Source: Pararhizobium sp. YC-54
GTDB lineage: Bacteria; Pseudomonadota; Alphaproteobacteria; Rhizobiales; Rhizobiaceae
Assembly (NCBI RefSeq): GCF_025847205.1
Contig: NZ_JAOYTH010000017.1
Span: 86,143 to 150,142, forward strand
Direction of reading: 5' to 3'
DNA length: 64,000 nt
Every line of letters starts with the position of its first letter. Within the stretch, counting starts at the first letter, position 1. A program made the position numbers and the translations under genes. The notes under the pieces are model-generated. The model was not told the origin of the DNA, ran no database searches, and saw only the letters and a program-made list of their open reading frames with translations. This document shows, in pieces, positions 1 to 6,004 of this stretch.

Positions 1-597
1 AGTCTCAAGGCCGAACGCCGACAGGAAATGCCTGGTGGTCACGTAGGTGTAGGGCGCGCCGGGTGTCGGACTACGCGGCCCGGAGCCAAGGAATCCGGCG
101 TCGCGCAAACTGGCGATGGTATCGCGGCTCACTTCTTTACCGAACATTTTTGACAGCTCTCCGCGCGTGACCGGCTGCAGGTAGGCGATCGCCGCCACCA
201 CCGCGGCCTCGTGCTCCGACATTGCCGCAGCGGCGGAGGACGAGCGCGTGGGCGCCTGTGAGGCGCGGATCGCCGAACCATAGGCCGTGCGGCTGCGATG
301 CTGCCAACCGCCGGCGACCGCGACGATGTCGTAGGGACGCGCGCGGAGTTCCTCACGCAAGTCGTCGATCAAAAGCTCGATGCTGCATTCCCGACCAACG
401 ACCCGCGCCAGGGTCTCGCGGCCGACCGGCTCGGCCGACGCGAAGATCACCGCTTCGACGCGCAGCATCCATTCCCGCCAGCGCAGTTCCGGCGGCAGCT
501 CCTCCAGTTCCCGATCAAAGAGGCGTTCGCCTCCCTCACGTTCGTCTGCAGCGTTCGCTTTCCTTCGCGATGGCTTGGCTGTAGGAGCTCCGGCCAT
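1..597 (-). CDS. scpB: ScpB-like segregation/condensation protein (3' end off the left edge)
   Basis: The 199 readable codons match the ScpB winged-helix family, the partner of ScpA in SMC (condensin-like) complexes. The visible part has a first winged-helix block (RWREWMLRVEAVIFASAEPV, then RETLARVVG) and a second with AAVVAAIAYLQPVTRGELSK and DTIASLRDAGFLG. Just before the window edge it ends in PGAPYTYVTTRHFLSAFGLE, the usual ScpB C-terminal pattern. The ATG lies 3 bases after the stop of the upstream DUF1403 gene, so the two are probably co-transcribed and translationally coupled. No scpA or smc is visible, so this is an accessory plasmid copy. Its role in plasmid segregation is inferred. 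Confidence 0.85.
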   Translation of the reverse strand, partial: MAGAPTAKPSRRKANAADEREGGERLFDRELEELPPELRWREWMLRVEAVIFASAEPVGRETLARVVGRECSIELLIDDLREELRARPYDIVAVAGGWQHRSRTAYGSAIRASQAPTRSSSAAAAMSEHEAAVVAAIAYLQPVTRGELSKMFGKEVSRDTIASLRDAGFLGSGPRSPTPGAPYTYVTTRHFLSAFGLET

Positions 598-599
598 CC

Positions 600-1553
600 C
601 TATAACCCGAAGATCCGGAAGGACGACCGGCCAGACAGCTCGCGCACAGCGTCGAAGCTCTCGATCCGTTCGAACAGGCGCGTGGCCGCCCAACGCGATA
701 GGTTGCTGCCGGGCGCCGTGGCGGGGACGGCATCCTCAGTCAGCAGTTTGCGGATGACGGCCTCGGCGCCCTTGGTGCGCAGTTTCGGCGCCACGGCCAG
801 CAGTCGCGCGGCCCGGCGGTCGATGTTGGTGGCGGATCGCAGGGCGGCCTCGACGCCGTCAACCAGCGCCAGGCAGATCGCTTTTGGATAAGCCGGCTCG
901 CCCGGGCGGACGCGACCGCGGCCACCGATGGTGCGGAAGGCGGTCCCAAAACGTTCGGGCAGCAACAGCGGCACGGGTTTCGGCCAGTTGAGCTTGTGGG
1001 CCAACACGGCGTCGGCTAGCCCGAGGGCCAACATTTCTGCATCCGGGCGGGTCGCGCAAATCGCTGCTATCAGGTCCGCCACCGCGAAGGGCGCCGCCCG
1101 CCCGGACTGGACGGCAGAATCGACCAAATCGGGGATCGCGGCAAGACCCTCGTCCCGACGGATACCGACCAGCCCGGCAAGCCCCTGAACGAAGGGTGTG
1201 GTGATTATCGCCGATCGGCGTGCAAGCATTCGTGTGGACAGAAACAGCTTTCCGGCGGGGCCGGGATCGTCGCCGGCGACGGTCAGCAGGACGGCGTCCC
1301 GGATGGCGCCTTCCTCTTCGCTGCGGCCAAGCATTTTCGCGGCGACGGCGGCAGATTTGAGGGCAAGTCGATCGCGCCAGCAGCCGAGCCATGGCGGGGA
1401 GGTGCGGATCAGATCGTCGAGTGATTTCAGGGCGATACCGGCGGCGAAGGCGGCGTCGGTCTCGTTGACGTCGCGCCGACGCGGGAGCGCCCAGCCCGGC
1501 AAGCGGGACGACCAAATAGGGGCGATTGAAGCAGAGGGCGCTTGCGAATCCAT
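600..1553 (-). CDS. DUF1403 family protein
   Basis: A 317-residue protein, rich in Ala, Leu and Arg, recognised as DUF1403, a family found almost only on Rhizobiales plasmids and islands and commonly next to scpB and a tyrosine recombinase, as here. No catalytic motif can be named. The protein looks mostly helical, with blocks such as GWALPRRRDVNETDAAFAAG near the N-terminus and LPERFGTAFRTIGGRGRVRP around residue 200. It is cytoplasmic as far as can be seen (no signal peptide or clear membrane segment). The function is unknown; conserved co-occurrence with ScpB suggests a replicon maintenance role (inference). Confidence 0.8.
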   Translation of the reverse strand: MDSQAPSASIAPIWSSRLPGWALPRRRDVNETDAAFAAGIALKSLDDLIRTSPPWLGCWRDRLALKSAAVAAKMLGRSEEEGAIRDAVLLTVAGDDPGPAGKLFLSTRMLARRSAIITTPFVQGLAGLVGIRRDEGLAAIPDLVDSAVQSGRAAPFAVADLIAAICATRPDAEMLALGLADAVLAHKLNWPKPVPLLLPERFGTAFRTIGGRGRVRPGEPAYPKAICLALVDGVEAALRSATNIDRRAARLLAVAPKLRTKGAEAVIRKLLTEDAVPATAPGSNLSRWAATRLFERIESFDAVRELSGRSSFRIFGL

Positions 1554-1630
1554 GCGCCGGACTCTAATTCAGGTGCGCGGTTTATGCCAGTATTTTCGGC
1601 TTTAACCGCACCGCTCGTCGGTATCAAATT

Positions 1631-1659
1631 ACGTCCGATAAGTTTGCATTATCGGACGT
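1631..1659. repeat. Perfect 11-7-11 inverted repeat near the recombinase gene
   Basis: Arms ACGTCCGATAA (1631-1641) and TTATCGGACGT (1649-1659) are perfect inverted complements around GTTTGCA. Six T residues follow at 1659-1664, so on the plus strand it could act as an intrinsic terminator. The geometry (11-base arms, short central region) also resembles core sites of tyrosine recombinases such as Xer/dif (11-6-11), and a tyrosine recombinase is encoded about 700 bases downstream. No gene reads into it from the left on the plus strand, which weakens the terminator reading. Confidence 0.5.
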
Positions 1660-1699
1660 TTTTTCAGCGGTTGAAAATGCCGGGATTTTTTTGTAGAAT

Positions 1700-1725
1700 T
1701 CTAGAAAATATGGTATTTTTCTAGA
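1700..1725. promoter_or_regulatory. Candidate VapBC operator (inverted repeat)
   Basis: A near-perfect palindrome, TCTAGAAAATA, a short centre, then the mirror arm ending TTTTTCTAGA, lies 15 bases upstream of the vapB start. VapB-VapC complexes typically bind such inverted repeats overlapping their own promoter. The surrounding AT-rich stretch (1685-1725) is a plausible promoter. The operator role is inferred from position and symmetry. Confidence 0.5.
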
Positions 1726-1740
1726 CCAAGGTTAGCACGC

Positions 1741-1989
1741 ATGAGCCTCAGCATCAAGGATCCGGAAGCCCATCGCCTGGCGCAGGCGATTTCCCACGCG
1801 ACGGGGGAAAGCATGACCCGCGTCGTCACCGAGGCACTGCGCGAGCGCCTGGCCAAAATTGAACACCAAAAGGGCCGCGCCAGCGTTGAGGAACTGTTGG
1901 CGATTGCCGACCGGGCCGCCAGGCACGTCAAACACCCTTATGCCGATCATGCCGACTTGCTCTATGACAACAACGGCATTCCGAAATGA
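1741..1989 (+). CDS. vapB: VapB-type antitoxin
   Basis: An 82-residue protein of the VapB/Rv0623-like antitoxin type. The N-terminal half (MSLSIKDPEAHRLAQAI, then GESMTRVVTEALRERL) is a ribbon-helix-helix-like DNA-binding segment. The C-terminal half (SVEELLAIADRAARHVKHPY, then DHADLLYDNNGIPK) is the extended toxin-binding tail. It overlaps vapC by 4 bases (ATGA), giving coupled translation in which antitoxin is made first. Autorepression through the palindrome just upstream is likely. Confidence 0.85.
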   Translation: MSLSIKDPEAHRLAQAISHATGESMTRVVTEALRERLAKIEHQKGRASVEELLAIADRAARHVKHPYADHADLLYDNNGIPK

Positions 1990-2372
1990 TTGTCGACACC
2001 TCGGCGCTGGTCGCCATCCTTTACCGCGAGCCGGAAGCGGCACGCTTCGTCGAGCATATCCACGACGCCGAAACCACGCGGATCAGTGTCGCCAACTATG
2101 TCGAGTTGTCGATGGTGGTCGAAAGCCAGCTCGGACCTGACGGTATGCGCCAGGCCGAAGCCTTCTTCCGCCGGGCCGGCATCATCGTCGAGCCGGTCAC
2201 CCTTGAACATGGCGAACTGGCGCGTCAGGCTTTTCTCGACTTCGGCAAGGGGCGCCACAAGGCCGGTCTCAATTTCGGCGATTGCTTCGCCTACGCCCTC
2301 GCCAAGGCGTCTGGCGAACCGTTGCTGTTCAAGGGCAATGATTTCTCTCAAACCGATGTCCAGGCAGTCTGA
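1986..2372 (+). CDS. vapC: VapC-type PIN-domain toxin ribonuclease
   Basis: A 128-residue PIN-domain protein. It begins MIVDTSALVAILYREPEA with the first catalytic Asp in DTSALV, has the central acidic region (SVANYVELSMVVES), and near the end NFGDCFAYALAKASGEPLLF followed by KGNDFSQTD, the canonical C-terminal PIN acidic cluster. PIN toxins cleave RNA (often tRNA) using Mg2+. All expected acidic residues are visible, so it is probably active. It sits 2 bases before the recombinase gene, so the toxin-antitoxin pair and the recombinase may form one transcript. Confidence 0.88.
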   Translation: MIVDTSALVAILYREPEAARFVEHIHDAETTRISVANYVELSMVVESQLGPDGMRQAEAFFRRAGIIVEPVTLEHGELARQAFLDFGKGRHKAGLNFGDCFAYALAKASGEPLLFKGNDFSQTDVQAV

Positions 2373-2374
2373 TC

Positions 2375-3445
2375 ATGGCCCATGTTGCACGACCAGCCGA
2401 TGATGATCCCGACATCGTTCCGGCGTCTGCCGAGCGCCCTCCCCTGCCGGCGCACCTGCGGGACCTCACCGATCGTGCCCGCGCTTACGTCGAGGCGGCG
2501 AGTTCCGCCAATACCCGCCGCGCTTATGCGTCCGACTGGAAGCATTTTTCCACCTGGTGCCGGCGCCAGAACCTGTCGCCCCTGCCCCCGGACCCTCAGG
2601 TCGTCGGTCTCTACGTCACCGCCTGCGCCTCCGGCAGCGCCGTTGGCACCGCGCGGGGCGGTGGAAAACCCGACAGCGTCTCCACCATCGAACGGCGCCT
2701 CGCCGCGATCGGCTGGAATAGTACCCAGCGCGGCATGGCGCTTGATCGCAAGGACCGCGCCATCGCCACCGTCATGGCCGGGATTCGCAACAGCCATGCC
2801 GCCCCACCCCGGCAGAAGGAGGCGATTCTCCCCGAGGACCTGATCGCCATGCTGGAAACCCTCGACAGGGGAACCCTGCGCGGCATCCGCGACCGTGCCA
2901 TGCTGTTCCTCGGTTTTGCCGGCGGCCTGCGCCGCTCCGAGATCGTCGGGCTCGACCTTGGGCGCGATCAGAGTGAAGACGGCCGCGGCTGGGTCGAAAT
3001 CCTCGACAAAGGCCTGCTCGTCATCTTGCGCGGCAAGACCGGCTGGCGCGAGGTCGAGATCGGCCGCGGCTCAACTGACGCCACCTGCCCGGTCGTTGCT
3101 GTCGAGACCTGGATCAAGTTTGCCCGGATCGCCAAGGGTCCCCTGTTCCGCCGTGTCCGCGGTCAAGGCAAGGACGTTGGACCGGACCGTTTGAACGACC
3201 GGGAGGTCGCCCGTCTCGTCAAGCGGGTAGCGCTGGCCGCCGGAGTTCGCGGCGACCTCAGCGAGGCTGAGCGCGCGACAAAATTCTCCGGCCATTCGCT
3301 GCGCGCCGGCCTTGCCTCCTCGGCCGAGGTCGACGAACGCTACGTGCAAAAGCAGCTCGGACATGCCAGCGCGGAAATGACCCGCAAATACCAGCGGCGC
3401 CGCGATCGCTTCCGCATCAATCTCACTAAGGCGTCGGGGCTTTGA
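2375..3445 (+). CDS. Tyrosine-type site-specific recombinase/integrase
   Basis: A 356-residue phage-integrase-fold recombinase. The N-terminal SAM-like core-binding domain covers about residues 30-125 (SSANTRRAYASDWKHFSTWC). The catalytic domain shows the first Arg in GGLRRSEIVGL, a Lys strand (LRGKTGWREVEI), the HSLRAG box, LGH in KQLGHASAEMTRKYQ and the nucleophilic Tyr in that last motif. The catalytic residues are all present. Rhizobial plasmids often carry this recombinase next to DUF1403/scpB, where resolution of plasmid multimers or integration are both possible. The palindrome at 1631-1659 is a candidate site (inference). Confidence 0.9.
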   Translation: MAHVARPADDDPDIVPASAERPPLPAHLRDLTDRARAYVEAASSANTRRAYASDWKHFSTWCRRQNLSPLPPDPQVVGLYVTACASGSAVGTARGGGKPDSVSTIERRLAAIGWNSTQRGMALDRKDRAIATVMAGIRNSHAAPPRQKEAILPEDLIAMLETLDRGTLRGIRDRAMLFLGFAGGLRRSEIVGLDLGRDQSEDGRGWVEILDKGLLVILRGKTGWREVEIGRGSTDATCPVVAVETWIKFARIAKGPLFRRVRGQGKDVGPDRLNDREVARLVKRVALAAGVRGDLSEAERATKFSGHSLRAGLASSAEVDERYVQKQLGHASAEMTRKYQRRRDRFRINLTKASGL

Positions 3446-3500
3446 GAGGCCCCTCCCCTGCCCGGCTGGACCGGCGCCGGACTTTATCTCTCAATGCGAA

Positions 3501-3803
3501 TCAAGCCACGTCGATCCTCTCGATGATCTCGTAGCGGCTGATGATGGCGCCGACGCCATCATTGAGCAACGCCAATATCGCCGCTTCCGTCATGGGAACC
3601 GTTTCGATCCGCTCGAGGCAAATAGCGTCGAACGGCGGTTCGCCATCTGTCGTAATCTGGTCGCGTACCTCCAGCAAATCGCGTCTGGCCGTCTCCAGGT
3701 CTTTGAAAAAGTGATCGGCCAGGGCACGGTCTTTCCAGCGGTCGTCGCCAATATCGTCGGTGGTGGTGTAAGTGTAGAGCGTAAGGCTGGGGGCCGTTTG
3801 CAT
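3501..3803 (-). CDS. Small conserved-looking protein of unknown function
   Basis: A 100-residue acidic protein, beginning MQTAPSLTLYTYTTTDD, not recognised as a known family. A good ribosome-binding site (GGAGAG) lies just upstream of the ATG. It has no signal peptide or membrane segment. It contains charged helices (HFFKDLETARRDLLEVRDQI) and a hydrophobic C-terminus (AILALLNDGVGAIISRYEII). It converges on the recombinase gene. The good start signal and non-repetitive composition argue that it is real, but no function can be given. Confidence 0.6.
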   Translation of the reverse strand: MQTAPSLTLYTYTTTDDIGDDRWKDRALADHFFKDLETARRDLLEVRDQITTDGEPPFDAICLERIETVPMTEAAILALLNDGVGAIISRYEIIERIDVA

Positions 3804-4029
3804 CAGTCTCTCCTATGCGAATAATGTTCTGACGGTGCCGGACGATAGGAATATTGCTGGCCTGGGCAATAGGCGAATCTACAGATGCGACTCTCAACAG
3901 TGTCTGTCGAACAATAGCTTTGGGGTCCCCGCCGTTCCGTCGGCCGCGCTCTATGCCCGAAGGGCACGCGGCCACCTGCGGCGTCTGCGCCGATCCCGGT
4001 GACGATCGCTTGTCCGGCGATGCGTCTCG

Positions 4030-4337
4030 CATCGACATCGAGGCCCGTGACGGGCCGCTTGGCTGTTTTCCGCCCCATGACATCGTCCCCCAGGCCGGTC
4101 AAGCGGCCCGTGAAGGCGGTTCATCTTCCGCGCCAGGTTCGGCTTTGGGCCGGACCCCGTGAAGATCCCCCGCCTTCCGCGCCACGCCGCTTGACAGTCC
4201 CGTTTGCCGCCGTGGGGCGGGCTGTCGCCCTCCCCCCTCTGTCCGGGGGAATGTCAGAGGCCATTCCCCGGAAAGATCGGGGTGGCTTCGCCCGAATGGG
4301 CTTATCCCTCGGGAAACGGGAAATCAGGAGACAGACA
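4030..4337 (+). promoter_or_regulatory. Structured leader, copy A, upstream of DUF736 gene
   Basis: This stretch is closely similar, up to the start codon, to 5700-6004 in front of the ParB-like gene. It contains inverted repeats that are also found in copy B. Hairpin 1 is GGCCCG-TGA-CGGGCC (4042-4056). Hairpin 2 has arms 4136-4143 and 4149-4156. Hairpin 3 has arms CCCCGG 4266-4271 and TCGGGG 4277-4282. A competing longer stem pairs 4242-4253 with 4262-4272. The leader ends in AGGAGACAGACA directly before the ATG, identical in both copies. A 5' leader RNA controlling translation is the simplest reading; promoter and ligand are unknown. The preceding 3804-4030 shows no gene. Confidence 0.55.
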
Positions 4338-4658
4338 ATGACCGAACTTGCAAACTTCATCCGCTTCAACGAAGACGGCACGATCAGCGGCAATATCGCC
4401 TCCATCGCCTACGATATCGACATCGCGGGCGAGGCGTTCACCAGCACCAACGATAAGGCTCCGGCCTATCGCATCTTTGCGAAGTCCCCGCGCGGACGGC
4501 GCGTCGAACTCGGCGGCATCTGGAAGAAGAAGAACCAGACCGGTGGGGACTATTACAGCCTGTCGATCAGCACCGGCCACGGCAGGCTGAATGCCAATCT
4601 CGGCCGCTATCCCGGTCAGGACGACGAGGAGCTGATGGCTGTTATTCCGTGGGAGTGA
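4338..4658 (+). CDS. DUF736 family protein
   Basis: A 106-residue protein matching DUF736, a small family common on alphaproteobacterial plasmids and conjugative islands. The landmarks are MTELANFIRFNEDGTISGNI at the start, a core of AYRIFAKSPRGRRVELGGIW, and the hallmark ending EELMAVIPWE. It is predicted to be soluble and beta-rich, and its biochemical role is unknown. The start is fixed by the AGGAG ribosome-binding site and by the leader shared with the ParB-like gene downstream. An upstream in-frame extension is possible but would read through the leader repeat and is rejected. Confidence 0.85.
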   Translation: MTELANFIRFNEDGTISGNIASIAYDIDIAGEAFTSTNDKAPAYRIFAKSPRGRRVELGGIWKKKNQTGGDYYSLSISTGHGRLNANLGRYPGQDDEELMAVIPWE

Positions 4659-5699
4659 TTGGACCGGATTTGCCCGAGGGGATCCGATCCCTTCGGGCGA
4701 GCGGGGCGTCTTTAAACGGCGCTTGTATGGCAGTTACCGCCGTCGCCCGCATCGTGCGGGCGTCGTGCGGTCCGAAGAGGAGCCCGAACCCCTCCCCTCG
4801 GGCTCCCCTTCCGCCCGTGAGGGAACGATTGTCGATGTTCCAGATTTCGTAAATCGCGATGCGTTCAAATGTCAGGCATTACAATGAGTTACCGTCATTC
4901 GAGTTGGTCTCAGCATTCGGGCGGGACGCTTTTAGCAAGGAATTTTTAACCAAAATCCCAACGACCTTCAAACCGTTTCTCGTCAAGCCGACTGTGCGCG
5001 TGAGCAGGGTAGAATAGCCGGTCCGGTTTCGTCTGCAGGCCATCCAGTTCGTGCTGTATGTCGTCTGGGCGATGAAGGCCGTTTTCCAGCCGCAGCGCCG
5101 TTGGACGGCGCGGCCGCGGCCGGAGCGAGCCGGCTTGCCGGGGAGCGGAGCAGGCGGAGGAAACCCGCGCTCCCCCATAGCGCCGTAGGGCTTTCCGGAG
5201 CCTCGTGGGAAACGGTCGTGATTGGTCGTTTTCCCCGCGAATGTGTATGTCTCTGAGCAAAGTCGTCTCGCTTGAAGTGCGCGGCGGCGTTCCTCCGGTG
5301 GACAGCTGACGCCGTGAACCGATACTTCCGGCTGCATGCCTGTCCCGAGCCGCGTCGAGCGACGCGGAAGAGGGCGAGGGGTGCCCCGGAGCCCCACCCC
5401 TCGAACTCCCCTGCCCGTGCCCGGAAATGCGGTGCGCTGCGAGCGGGCGCAGTCGGTCCCGCCTCCTCTTCGAGTCACTATGTTGAGGCTCCTGCGGCTG
5501 CGCTTCTTCCGCTCTCAGCCGCGACGAGAATTCCCGAAATCCCGCCCTGCGGCCGGCGCGATGCTGATTTCTCCGATACTCTTCACTTCCTGGGATCTGC
5601 GCCTTGCTCGTTTCACGTCGCGCCGGCGCAGTTGCTACACGGCCGGCCTGCGGCCGTCTCCGGTGGTTTGGTTGTTCGCTAGTCCGGCGGCTGCGTTGC
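4659..5699. other. Gene-free stretch with hairpins between DUF736 and leader copy B
   Basis: About 1 kb without a convincing gene. The long open frames here are Arg- and Pro-rich and lack start signals. It contains several GC-rich inverted repeats: CCGCGTCG/CGACGCGG at 5350-5367 and the C/G hairpin at 5374-5403, which recurs at 8175-8205. The AT-richer part around 4850-4990 could hold a promoter, but none can be assigned. Confidence 0.5.
5374..5403. repeat. GC-rich dispersed hairpin, copy 1
   Basis: Inverted repeat CGAGGGGTG / CACCCCTCG around a C/G-rich centre. A closely similar element lies at 8175-8205, and both share GAGCCCCACCCCTCG. A looser relative (CCCCTCCCCTCGGGCTCCCC) sits near 4788-4807. 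They look like extragenic palindromes located only in the intergenic gaps of the DUF736/ParB region. There is no T-run, so they are not classic terminators. Confidence 0.5.
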
Positions 5700-6004
5700 A
5701 TCCGGTATCGAGGCCCCTGATGGGGCCGCTTGTTCGTTTTCGCCCCTGACATCGCTGGCCAGGCCGGTCAAGCGGCCCGTGAAGACGCCCCATCTTCCGC
5801 GCCAGTCCGCCGAAGGCGGACCCGTGAAGATGCGTCCCCTTCCGCGCCACGCCACTTGACAGTCCCGTCCACCGCCGTGGGGCGGGCTTTCGCCCTCCCC
5901 CCTCTGTCCGAGGGAATGTCAGAGGCCATTCCCCCGGAAAGACCGGGGAGGCTTCGCCCGAAGGGGCTTGCCCTCGGGAAACGGGAAAACTTAGGAGACA
6001 GACA
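5700..6004 (+). promoter_or_regulatory. Structured leader, copy B, upstream of ParB-like gene
   Basis: The second copy of the leader described at 4030-4337. The hairpins are kept although bases differ: GGCCCC-TGAT-GGGGCC (5712-5727), GTCCGCC-GAA-GGCGGAC (5805-5821) and CCCCGG-AAAGA-CCGGGG (5932-5948). Relative to copy A, one pair in hairpin 1 and one in hairpin 2 change from G-C to C-G on both arms. A competing stem pairs 5907-5918 with 5927-5938. It ends with the same ribosome-binding context before the ATG, so the ParB-like gene and the DUF736 gene probably answer to the same signal. Confidence 0.55.

Noticed and set aside
3999..4658. A 219-residue version of the DUF736 protein
   Set aside because: The extension is translated leader repeat, rich in Arg and Pro. 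The family start and AGGAG at 4338 fit the 106-residue protein.
4946..5752. A 268-codon minus-strand frame in the DUF736-ParB gap
   Set aside because: Arg/Gly/Pro-rich without domains or a ribosome-binding site. It runs through palindromic repeats and the start of leader copy B, so it reads as noncoding sequence.
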